Positions 23,601-36,909 of a stretch of DNA of 64,000 bases are shown piece after piece. Source of the stretch: Siphlonurus alternatus (taxonomy: Eukaryota > Arthropoda > Insecta > Ephemeroptera > Siphlonuridae). Numbering within the stretch: position 1 is the stretch's first letter; each line of letters opens with the position of its first letter. Location of the stretch: assembly GCA_949825025.1 (NCBI GenBank), contig OX463782.1:28684759-28748758 (forward strand), read 5' to 3'. The translations under genes were made by a program, and so were the position numbers. The notes beneath the pieces were generated by a model. It made no database searches. It saw nothing but the letters and a program-made list of their open reading frames with translations, and had not been told where the DNA came from.

Positions 23601-26503
23601 TCGGTTGTAAAGGCTTAAGTTGTGAATTACAAGCCTCACACCATGCCCCTGTCATTATGAAAATGTCACTGCAGTGAGGGTTCAAACTTATTCTTTTCCA
23701 GCAATTAACTTGCGCATATGCAATAACGAAAAGGACATGGACATAGTGAGGGATGAGGGAGTAAAATCGTGGTTAAAAGTGCGGTGAAGTGAGGCAGAGA
23801 GAGAGAGAGAGGAGGGAGAGAAGAGTTCAAAGAGAATTTCAATCGCTCGCGGTGAGCTTTGGGGCCAAACAATCGTGCGGCTATCAAAGGACATTTAAAG
23901 TATACCCACTCCCTCATCCTGCATAAAACGTTTGAGCGACCTTCCAACCCTCCTCCATCAACGTTTATTCAGAGATGATCATTTAACTAAGAAATGTCAA
24001 CTTACAAGAAAGTATATAAAAAAAATATATAGGATATTATTGCTAGTACTTCTGAATTCAGTGTTTTAAATCAATTTCTGGAATTTGTTTACTTCCGAAA
24101 GTCACCATTTTTTATCGAATTTGGATTAAAAGGAAAAAAATGAACAAGGAATAACTTTAAAAACTTAATATTTTAAAACTTAAATGTTTGTAAAAAATTG
24201 CATGTAATTTTTTCACCATAAAAACAAAAAATAATAAAAGCACATTTTTTGTATTAATTTTTTACTATTGATCACACTAAAGTAATGACAAATCAAGTTT
24301 TGTATATAAATGTAATATATTAATGCAAAAATTGAATGATATCCCCGTGTTAAAATTAAGAAACCCACGTATAATTTTGAAAACTAGTCTAGAAAATCTG
24401 TGAGGTAAGACTCTGGTTGGCGGGGGAAAATCAGGCTAGTGGAGGCCCCAGGTGCGCCTTGTTGGAGTGCAGTTGGCGCAGGTGGCACCATGGGGCCGAG
24501 AGTGCTGGCGCCTCGCTAAGTGCTGGCTGCCCACCTCTGCCAGGCTAGCTTCGAACCGAGATGGAGCACTCTCCTGCAACAAAATTAAATAAATTACTAC
24601 GTTTTATTTTCTACTTTGTACGTGCACTTCACAATATTTTGTACATATGTTTTATTACTATACGTAATATTACACAGGAAAATATTGTTATGTACCCTAT
24701 GATGTAATAATTTTCAATATAGTTAAATTTAACAGAATTTACAAAAAGGTTAGAACTGTAGTATTTAGTATTTACTTAGTTAATATTCAGTTGGAATTTG
24801 ACATAAATAAATTTGACATTACTTGTAAAGTTAATTACAAAAAATGTACATAAATTAATAATAATAATTTGTATAAAGAAATAGAAATCACTTCACTGAT
24901 TAAAATTTATGTTAACATAAATCATACAATACAAAAATTAACTTATTATTTTAGTAAAATATAAAAACGTATATTTATATTATATAATAAACCCTTTTTT
25001 TAATGATTCTAAAAGCAATGTTTCACATTTAAAAACTGAGTAGCGTATATTCTTGCTATTAAATAACAATTTAATGTTTTTACGTTGGCGAAGAGTGAGA
25101 AATCTCGCAGCACACCTGCGCCAAAAGAGGGGGGGGGGGGACTAACAGTGAGTGCACTTTGCGAAATCAGCGGCGCTACCACAAATCTCGTTAGTGCGGA
25201 GTGGCTGCTGTTATTACATCCCTCATCCCCTCCACCCCTATATGATATCCTCATTACTGAAGTTCGATCTACCAATATGTCATAATTTATACCACGAATA
25301 AAAATATTAAGGAGACTACTTGATAATGGTGTTTAATGAAATTTCATAAAAAGCATTTTATATTTTGTTCATAAATTATTTTGCTGTTTAATTTTTAAAA
25401 TGTTCTTTATGAGAACTCGAGATATGAAAAAATATCAACCGTATTATATAAAATAAAAAACGCGCGTATATAATTTTGATTTTAATTAAAATAAATATAA
25501 AAAAAATGTCTAATTAAATAATTTCTATGTAATATTTTTTTGAGCACTTGCTTTAATACCTCTGCCATTCTAGAATCTAAAGAATTCATGTTTGGAAGTA
25601 TTTTAAATGTATGACAGTTTTTATGGATCTACCATAGGTAAAAAAATAATTAAATAATACATTTCATTTGACATTCTTTGCAACCACCACCATTACCCTA
25701 TATTTCAAAAAAATATAAAACATTTTTTATTTCATGATAAACAAGTTAATGTATTACTTGATTGCATAGTTTCTTACTCCTGTATAGTAATTTTTACATT
25801 TCCTCATTAAATAAAACCTTTTATTACTTTAAAAAAAAAGTACATAATAAGATTCACAGTATAGACTTAAAATATGCAATGTTAAAAGTTTATTTTTTAT
25901 GAGTGTTGGCATTTTTATGATGTCACATAATTATGTAGAAGCAGTGTTGTGAAGCACGGTTGCAATCCGTACTAGCTTAATGCTTGTTCAGGAATGTTTA
26001 ATAATCTCTCGTGAGGGTTATTTAGCCAACATGGCGGCGAAGCGCATCACATGAGAATTAGTCACACGGCGAGAGCAACAACAGTAAATTGGTTATATCT
26101 CTAGTGAAGCGATGAGGAGCAATAATCGTTTATGATTGGACGACAACCCGCACGAGGCCACCTGCCCATACTTGTTGTGTACATGAGGCGCCATCTGGAC
26201 TGATTAATGACGTCATCATCATTGCCCATTAACACAATGTGTGAGGATAAAAAACACTTAACTTTTTAGTGTCACAAAAATTTCTCTAACATTTATTCTG
26301 TTTTTATAACATTAGCAGATTATATTAACACAACAGAATGTGATATATATAAAAAAAAGTATTATATATATAAAATATATTTTTTACACCTTTTTTTACC
26401 TAACACTTTTATTTTTATAAATCACCAGTTAACAAAAAGACTAAAAGAAAGAGTATAATAAATTAAAGTCATGAAAAATTTGATGTAGGCTTCTGTGTGT
26501 CTG
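20656..26503. other. Gene-free interval with several islets
   Basis: No supportable gene. GC-rich islets lie at about 21.65-21.80, 22.44-22.63, 23.70-23.96 (with a short GA run), 24.42-24.58 and 25.08-25.24 kb. The 24.4 kb islet contains GCAGGTG at 24477 and a 45-codon minus-strand frame behind an acceptor-like site, which I did not accept as an exon. A purine/pyrimidine-rich patch is at 22.97-23.07 kb. The remainder is AT-rich with no recognised feature. Confidence 0.55.
25950..26230. promoter_or_regulatory. Candidate enhancer islet
   Basis: About 280 bp of mixed composition holding a CACCTGCC E-box and TGATTAATGACGTCATCA. The last combines a Hox/PBC-like TGATTAAT with a CRE palindrome at 26208 in overlapping register. 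There is no coding support. Such dense overlapping motifs are typical of regulatory DNA, but this is inference. Confidence 0.3.
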
Positions 26504-26616
<113 letters not shown>

Positions 26617-26983
26617 CTTTTATTCTATAATTAAGAACAAATTTGTAACAATTTTTGAAATGAAGTGTGCTACATGTTAAAAAAATTAACAGCTGTATTC
26701 GTTTTTTAACAGGTATTTATATTAACTATCATTATTGCTAGAAAACTGCAGTGGTTGATAATGCATATTTAGGAGTTTGAGATCACTGTCAACGTTAACA
26801 GTAACACAATGATTTCTCATTATTTCAGAATATTATCTTGGGTGTACTTTTTCACGAAGAATTAAATTATGCATTGCATATCACGCATTACATATAATCC
26901 AGTATTAATTTCGTTTTTACTTACCGTGAACAATATTACATACTTATTTTTATTAATTTTCATTTTATTTATCATCAGAGACA

Positions 26984-27098
26984 TTCACTACGTTTACATG
27001 ACGGTGTTTAATGCGTATTCGTTGACGACGCCTCATAAGAATAACATTATCCGTCGTCAACGAATACGCATTAAACACCGTCATGTAAACGTAGTGAA
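26984..27098. repeat. Perfect 47-bp inverted repeat (hairpin)
   Basis: Left arm 26984-27030 and right arm 27052-27098 are exact reverse complements around a 21-bp spacer. Arm sequence includes ACATGACGGTGTTTAATGCG and ends GACGACG. A transcript would fold into a long stem. The open frame through it (26869-27153) is open because of this structure and low GC elsewhere, and is not a credible gene. Confidence 0.9.
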
Positions 27099-29172
27099 AA
27101 TTGATATTTTTAAAACATCTTTACACGAACGCTTCGTAAGTTTCTACAATTGATTGCATTTGCATCCTTTGATATTTTCATCAATACTTTTATTTTAACA
27201 AGTTCAATTTTACACCACGTTGAATGAATACACGCTCCTCAGAATAATTATGTTTCCTTAATCATATGTTTATGCAAATCCCACACTTCAGATTAATAGC
27301 GTGCCGATGACTGAGAGATTGTGTGACAAAGAGCACACCCGGGGGCTGACATGGATGAGAATCCAACACATGTCATCGGAGAATTGTTGTTGATTAATTA
27401 ATTCAAGATTGATTAGAATTGCAACAAGTAAAACTCAAAGCTTTAATGCTTGTTGGTTTACTTCTATTTTATGTTATATATTTTATCTGCAGTTAACTGC
27501 ATTTATTTACTACTCAATGTTAACAACGGTGTTGTTTTATGCAACTTCTTAGAATTGTCTGCATTGCAGGTTAAGTTGTAAATTGATGTTTAATACGTTA
27601 TTCAATATGAAAGTTTATTTTCCCATACAAATAATAATGATTTCAGAAGTTAGAAGTGTGGTATTACAATATTTTATAAATTAATTAACAAGTTAGTAAG
27701 TTATAATATAATATGTATATTTATCTGTGAATCAACTTGATTCTTTAGTTATTTTTTCTTGCTGTTTTAGTGAGCTAATTAGCTTCCATTCACATCACAA
27801 TTTTCCGTAGAGTACCATACCATGTATATTAGATGGATTTTTTTTTTAATTTCTAGTTAAATATTTTGCATCTTTTTATTCTTTTTCATGTTATTTTGTT
27901 TGATTTAATTTCTTTCTTACGATTTTTGCTTAGCTCAGTTTACAAACTGCTCCGGTTCAATATTTCCAATACACAAGCATCCCTGATACTGATTAGTTCT
28001 GTTTGCCGTCCATATGAAAGAAAGATCTAGATACTTTTGGTCATGGGTGTACGTCACAATGTGAGACAGCGACAGGTGCTAGTTGCTGCGGGCTAACGAG
28101 GTGTGAGCAGGGCTTGCACGAACCTTGCTTACAATAACACTGGCTGGCCAAACATCGCTCTGCTTGTCTCTGCTTCACAAAACGTGCCCCTGGAGCGACG
28201 TAACCCGCCAGACATCGAGGTCATTCAGAAACATTTTCAAAAAATAAATTATATAAATTTTTTAATATATATTTTTTAAACTTTTTTTATAGAAATCTTA
28301 TGCAGACTTATTTTCTAATCAATGTAGTATTTCAAAACAACATGTTATATTATCAAATTTTAATATACTTATATTTTATAGTTATTATATTTGTGACAGC
28401 AAATTTAAAAGTTTCAGACACGGTGATAAAAATATAAAACTTAACTTTTGTAGTTGTTCATAAATATTGCTGCATATGACATTAAAGACAATTTTAAATT
28501 TGCTGCAACATAAACCATGCAGTTCTAGATCTCAAACGACTATAATTATAAGACTAAAATAATAATTCAAAATGAATGTTCTCCATACACGTTAAATTAG
28601 TTATAGGCATATAATATACAATACAATAGGTAAACAAATGATGAACAAAATTATTTTTAAAATGCAACAAAGAGCGATGGTATTTAATAAAAAATTACGC
28701 ATTTTTTTTTAACTTAATAAGCACCTTGCACATTTATAATTGACCATCGTTCTCATGTCAATTGCGCGTGTGGTGGCCGCCACGCTGGGAGTCGTGAAGG
28801 GACTCTCCTGATACGACCTTCCACCTCGCGCAGTGCTTGGTGCAGTCTGTCATAGCTGCAGTCAAGTTCAAGAGCTCAGGTCGCTCTATCATGCCCTGAG
28901 AACCGTCAGCTGTCAGTCTGACTGGACGGAGGGTGCTGGCGTCCTCTGAACCCCCACCCAATGGTGCGTGGACACTTGTGACGTGTGTCCGGGGAAGCCG
29001 AGGCACAGCTGGGATTTGGGACAGCGTCTTTGACTGCATGGACCGACAGTCTGGTATATAAGCGCATTGTGGGTTGGTGCTCTAATTTTTTAAAATTCAA
29101 CGTTTCTTTATATCAATTTACGCCACCGATTGGACCAATGTTAAAGAGCTTAGCCAATCACGTTTAAGTATA
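27099..29172. other. Gene-free interval
   Basis: AT-rich with GC-rich patches at 27.30-27.38, 28.03-28.23 and 28.75-29.06 kb. The last is open on the minus strand for 93 codons (29039-28758) with fairly even composition, but no splice partner or family resemblance was found. TATATAAG at 29054 on the plus strand has no identifiable transcript. Confidence 0.5.
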
Positions 29173-29256
29173 TTAGGCCCCATCGTACCGCGAAACTTTG
29201 AATGCGCCCATCATGCAATGCTATTTTTTGAAATTTTGCGGTGCAATGGGGCCTAA
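29173..29256. repeat. Small terminal-inverted-repeat element
   Basis: An 84-bp element with ends TTAGGCCCCAT and ATGGGGCCTAA and arms of about 29 bp with a few mismatches. Non-coding MITE-like sequence. Confidence 0.65.
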
Positions 29257-30892
29257 AAAATTACCGAAATTGACGCACGAACGTGAAGGAAGGTTGATAA
29301 ACTTTATAAACTGTCCATACTTTTATATTTTATTTCTCACTATTTTATTCAAAGCGAAATTCTCCACCCTCTAAATAAAAAAATAAATAAATGATCACAG
29401 TGGATTTAAAAATATTTAGACAAAATTTGGAATGCAAATTATAAACATTTTCTCTTTACGTAAACACAAATTCTGTTTTAAAGTGGAAATTAAATAAAAA
29501 ATTTAATCCCACAAGGGCGGCGAAACAAATTATTTATTCAATTAAAAACGTGATCGTTTAGAATGAGATCTCGCTGTCGTTTGGTCCGGGGTGATTCATT
29601 GGAAGCCGAAGGCGGGAAAACAGCAGCGGGTGAAATTTTTGATGCTCGTCCCAACAGCTGAGCATACTGATGTTTTGTTGTTTTTTAATTCTCATTTCAA
29701 ATGAGAGTTACTCCTATAAGTTTTGCAGAATAATTTAGAAGTGTATTTAGTTGAAATAAAATAGAATGAATTCAAATTATCTTGTATTCTGAAGTTCAAC
29801 TTTTTTTATATATGCAGAGACTGTTTTAATGATTTTCGTTAATAAAATACTGTGAAAATAAATACAAAGTTTGTTTAAAAATGCTAAATTTCAATTTGTT
29901 TTCCTTAACAACAATTGTGAATATTTTTAGCTCTATATTTAAAAAAAAATATACAAAACAAAAAGAAATTAATCAATCCCAATTCGTGTTGTACAATTTC
30001 ATTATTTATTTTTAAATGTAATAAATTTTTTAAATGAGTTTTCAAATAACCTGGATGACTCGTTATAGCAACATGAACTGCAGTATAATGTAAGTAAATA
30101 AAAATTGAACTGACACTTAATCTATGAAAAATTTAATCATGATGATCGATAATTTTACGTTTGATAATATAATACTCTTATTACTACCGTAATTGAAAAT
30201 TTTACATCATTGGTTGTGAAGGCAGTTTTCTATAAATATTATAGCAAAGTATTGATGAACTGTTCACTATAATATATTTATTCATTAGTGTAAAAATTTT
30301 AAATAAACCTACTGTACAAAGGCCATTTAGAACGAAAAAGTTTGCGAGATGTGTGAGGGAATTCTCTTTATATAGATAGAATGATGGAAGTTTCTATAAA
30401 TAGTAACATGGTGGTGATGAAGGAACCGCCGCAACAATTAGCGAGTAGTCCGGGAGCCGCGAGCTTTCCCACGCCCGCGAGGCATGTGACGTCACCTGCA
30501 GGTCCGGAATCCTTGTAAATATCGCATTAAAGCTAGTTAAACCAGACGACAGCTTGGCTGTGAACTCAAGCTGGAGAATTAAACTTAATTGAAATGGATT
30601 TAAGTATATGAGAGAAAGATGGAAAAATATTCTATTTATAAACTCACTACTACAGTATATTCATGTATGTATATTATGTGATGGGATGATATTTTAATTT
30701 AAAAATATGTACTTGATGATGAAACTAAAGCAGAGTTCACACGAGAATATAATTCTGTCAGTATAACTTTTGTAATGGAGCCATGACGATAATTTTAATT
30801 ACACTTATTTCCTATTTACTTGCATCTCTTATTCTGATGTAGTTTTGTTATGCTTATGATTAATTTTCATATAGACACATACAGGGGGACAT
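29257..30892. other. Gene-free interval
   Basis: AT-rich apart from patches at 29.57-29.66 and 30.41-30.58 kb. The latter has TGACGTCACCTGCAGG at 30487, where a CRE palindrome and a CAGGTG E-box overlap. Nothing else recognised. Confidence 0.5.
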
Positions 30893-31060
30893 TCACAAAG
30901 CACTTTAACCCCAACTTTAGCCCCAAGTTTTATCCCTGATACTAAACATGGTGCTAAACTAGGAGCTAAACATGGTTAGCCCCTGGTTTAGCACCATGTT
31001 TAGTACCAGGGATAAAACTTGGGGTTGAAGTTGGGGTTAAAGTGTTTTGTGAATGCCCCT
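30893..31060. mobile_element. 168-bp MITE-like foldback element
   Basis: Ends AGGGGGACATTCACAAA and the inverted AGGGGCATTCACAAAA. Arms of about 75 bp hold repeated TTTAACCCCAACTT and TTTAGCACCATGTTTAG modules. The whole element is essentially a stem. No coding capacity and no certain target duplication. Confidence 0.85.
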
Positions 31061-32645
31061 CATAATATTCATGCAATTTAACTTTGATTATTTTGATCCT
31101 TTTATAGTAAATTATTATTCCCAATTTAATATATATATTTTATAATTATTATTATCAATATTGCTAATTTAGTTTTTAGTTTTTTTTTCTTATGTAAATT
31201 TGACTAGTTTTTGTTTGTTTTTATGTTTGAAAATTTTAATTATGTTAAAAAGTATTAACAACATGTTATATTTATAATATTTGTAACAATTGACGTTACT
31301 CATGTCAATGATATTAAAACCAATGATGTAAATAATTTTGTAATTAATTATTAATATTAATATAAATTAAACCTACTGTAATTCAACACCTTTGATCTTT
31401 ACCATTATATTTAATAAATGATTAAACATAGAATCCACAAATTAAGTTACCATTGATAAATATTAATGTGGCCATCTATGCGAGAAAGCATTAGAAGCCG
31501 CACGTTAACGCCTCGTCCCCTGGGAGGGGGTGATCTGGCGGGGGTGGGGGGTAAATAATTCAACCACCAACGAAGATCGACTGGAAAACACAAGTTGTGT
31601 TTTACTGCGACTGTGTTACATTCAGGCAATAAACGATCATTGGGAGTGATCGCATGATTTATTTAATCGAGTTACGACTTAATTCCTTACTGCGATGTAC
31701 CTAAACATGTCTCAACTAGAATATATTGTAATTCACTTTCAATGATAGTGACGTCATTATATTGAATTTCATCCGTCAATACTTTCTGTGGGTTCAATTT
31801 ATTTTTTTTAATCATTTTAGACGCCATGCATTGATGTATAATATTCACTAACTTCATAATTACTTATCTCTTCAAAAAGAAAGTTGTATCATTATTATTC
31901 ACTTAATTATTATAGCTAAAAAATACAAACAGAAATTCTATAATAATTATATTAAAAAAATTATTCTGATAATATAAAATTTAAATTAAATATAAATCTG
32001 CATGAGTTAAATTTTTTTTATATTTCAATTTGTATCGCATGGTGCATTGTGTGCTCCTATTAATTATAAAAAAATACACTAAAGAGTGGGATTTGCTAAC
32101 TGTCACTAATTTAATAATTAAATTACAAAATTGTGAATGCTATAGTCGAATGCTCCAAGTAAGGCAGTGACGTCACTCGCCCCTCAACTGACTCGCCACA
32201 CACGTTGAGACGGGCAATGTCGCGCTGCAGTTAACACGCCGTCTCGTCTACCTCACGAAGAGTGCAACGTCGATGTTTTTCATGACAGGATGTACGTGCT
32301 TTTGTTAGTGTTAAAATTAATAGAGAATGGTGTAATAAATTATTAATAAGTCACGCGTACATAAAATTAATACCTTTTTTCCTACATGATAATGTAAATA
32401 ATTGAAATAGAATTCTTGCATGAAATAATATATAAGGTTACTGTATTTTATATTTCTTAATTTTCCTATGCAGAATTTTCAATTCAGTAAGGAAGGCTTC
32501 ATAAAACTACTAACATTCTTAACAAAATTAAAATTAGGGTCAGACACCACCGTGGTGGTTATTTCAAGTGGTGGTTCATTTGTAAAACTGCTAAGAAAGT
32601 TATACAAAAAAAATGAATTTTTATCACAAATAAAATATATTATAA
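31061..32645. other. Gene-free interval
   Basis: AT-rich. A GC-rich patch with GGGAGGGGG lies at 31.50-31.56 kb. TGACGTCA occurs at 31749 and again at 32168 at the edge of a GC-rich islet (32.15-32.28 kb). The palindrome ACCACCGTGGTGGT lies near 32.55 kb. No gene supported. Confidence 0.5.
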
Positions 32646-33052
32646 GTACAGTTGTTGCCTCTGAAAAGGTCTTTTGCATCCTTTTTAATCACCGCAATAT
32701 ACACAATACTCCGAAATATCCCTGCACCTAAAATTCCCCGCACCGAACCATCCTTTGTACAGAATCATATCTGATCCGCGAGGTTTTGCACCAAATAAAA
32801 ATAATAAAAATAAGATATTTTATATTTATAATATACACAAATTATTATAATTGGTTGTAACTTCAGTTCCAACCGATAGGGCTTTTCTTTAGGGTTGGTT
32901 GGACTGTACTTGAATACCGTTGATACTGAAAAACTTTAAAAAAAAAAAAAAAATAACAATAATAAAAAAAAAAAAAAAATCCCGCACCGAACATCACAAT
33001 GGTGATTTACAAGAGGCTGCAAAAGTGAACTTTTCAGAGGCGAGAAGTGTAC
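32646..33052. mobile_element. Non-autonomous TIR element, family C
   Basis: The ends begin GTACA and share TTGCCTCTGAAAAGGTC-like and CTTTTGCA blocks in inverted orientation over about 55-70 bp. The interior is A-rich, with CCCGCACCGAAC repeated near both sides. A shorter relative at 48433-48548 has the same terminal blocks. Non-coding. Confidence 0.6.
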
Positions 33053-33303
33053 ATGGTAGTGTGCCCATTTCAGATTCAGAATAGGTTTTATTCAAATTCA
33101 CATAATACAAATACAGAGTTAGGATTCAAAACAATTAAGTCTTATTACATCATCTCTACCTGCGGGGTTTTACATTTTTTTTATTTTTTTTTTTATTTTT
33201 TATTATTTGCTTAACAATATAAATTTAAAAGTCTTAAGTATTCCACAGTGTTCAAAATAAGTCTCTTACTTGTTAGTTCAATTTGTTCCGCATTTAGCAA
33301 TTT

Positions 33304-33309
<6 letters not shown>

Positions 33310-33371
<62 letters not shown>
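33310..33371. repeat. (TA)n microsatellite
   Basis: Nearly pure TA dinucleotide tract with one slip near the right end. Confidence 0.95.
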
Positions 33372-33381
33372 TGTAATTTCA

Positions 33382-33441
33382 TCCTGAAGTTAGGCAACCT
33401 GTTCAACACCAAATCGGAGCGGATTGCATACACAGCAGGGG
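33382..33441 (-). repeat. Dispersed-repeat fragment (family B)
   Basis: On the minus strand it reads CCCTGCTGTGTATGCAATCC ... GAACAGGTTGCCTAACTTCA, which is the same order of blocks as at 38046-38103. It sits directly against the (TA)n tract. Confidence 0.55.

Positions 33442-35571
<2,130 letters not shown>

Positions 35572-35634
<63 letters not shown>
35572..35634. repeat. (AG)n microsatellite
   Basis: About 63 bp of pure AG. Confidence 0.96.
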
Positions 35635-35637
<3 letters not shown>

Positions 35638-35639
35638 TT

Positions 35640-35890
35640 TTGAAGATGAAAAAGCAATTGGTGGGAGGGAGGCGTGGAAAATAAACCGCGGGCTGCAGGG
35701 TGGGTTGCCTGAAGCGCCCGGCAAACCAAAGACTGTATGGAAATGAGGACGCCGCGGCGGCGAGGTTAAACCAACACTGGCAGATCTATGCGCAAGCCTG
35801 CCACCCTGTGGTAATGGACTCCGGCCTGCTTGGCTTGGCGCTGCTTGCTTTTATCCACGCTCGAATACCAACACCCTGGCAATGAGAATA
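35640..35890. other. GC-rich islet
   Basis: GC-rich block with GCCGCGGCGGCG and GCTTGGCTTGGCGC. Short open frames on the plus strand carry no recognisable motif. Candidate regulatory DNA. Confidence 0.3.
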
Positions 35891-36842
35891 AAAACTCGCT
35901 TTTCTCACTTGGATTTCACACACGCCACGTTCGAACAAATGGTCAAAGTGAATCACTATACATGCATGCAATAGAAATGTAGATAATAAAAATGGTTGGT
36001 AACATGGGACTGAATTGGTTGATTTTTGTAAAAAAAAAAAAGTGGAATGATGCATAAAATATATTCATATTATATTTTTTATATGTAACTTGCTATGCAG
36101 ATTGGAATTTGGATTTAAATTGAAATACGCGAGTAGAATATTTAGTTTCAACTTTGATCAGTTTTATGATTGTAAACATTGCATTCTGCTGCAATGTTAT
36201 AAATTTTAATATAGAAATTTAAATTCTAACTTCTTTTATTTGGATGTCCGGAATGCATTAAATGCAGTAATGCATGAAATTAGATTAACATTAAATCTTG
36301 TGATATCTAGGTCATTTATGAAGCTTTGTAATTTACTTAAATTGCCTATTTGAGAGCGGGTTAGTAGTCAATATATCATATCGCTGCATCTCATTATCTA
36401 TTAAAATAAACGTCATATAAAAAAGTGACACTGACTTTTGTTGTTTTTTTTTTTTTTTTGTAATAATTTATAATATTTCTAATGGTTTTCCTCTTTATGA
36501 CTCCATTATTAAAACTGCATGCACATTGAATATCTGGCAGTAAATACACACTTTAAATTGTAGACATTGATGCAATGATTGGGCCAATCACTAGCTGACG
36601 TTACGTTGTTTCAAATATACAACTAAGATATAAATGTTAAATTATTGTTGTTGTCATAATATTTAATTTATATATTTTTATGACAGTAAAATTAAAACAT
36701 TTTAATTATTATAATAATATTATATGCATGATCAATATAATAAAACACTTGTTTTCTCTTATATATGATCTCATAATTAATGTACATGATATATTTAATA
36801 TAATATAAATTATTTGTGTTAACCGCTCATATTGAGATTGAG

Positions 36843-36845
<3 letters not shown>

Positions 36846-36905
<60 letters not shown>
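36846..36905. repeat. (AG)n microsatellite
   Basis: About 60 bp of pure AG, the third such tract within 3 kb. Confidence 0.96.

Positions 36906-36909
<4 letters not shown>

Noticed and set aside
24436..24573. Possible minus-strand terminal exon with a CANC motif like a GATA zinc finger
   Set aside because: An acceptor-like GTTGCAG precedes a 45-codon frame ending in TAG, but the Cys-to-Trp spacing is off by one from a GATA finger, the second Cys pair is missing, and no upstream exon was found.
26869..27153. 94-codon open frame across the perfect hairpin
   Set aside because: Explained by the inverted repeat; the second half is simply the complement of the first.
28758..29039. 93-codon minus-strand open frame in a GC-rich islet
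   Set aside because: No recognisable domain, no splice partner and no good start context; GC-rich islets give long open frames by chance.
29054..29090. TATATAAG as a core promoter
   Set aside because: No initiator at the expected distance and no coding exon downstream; TATA-like strings are common in AT-rich DNA.
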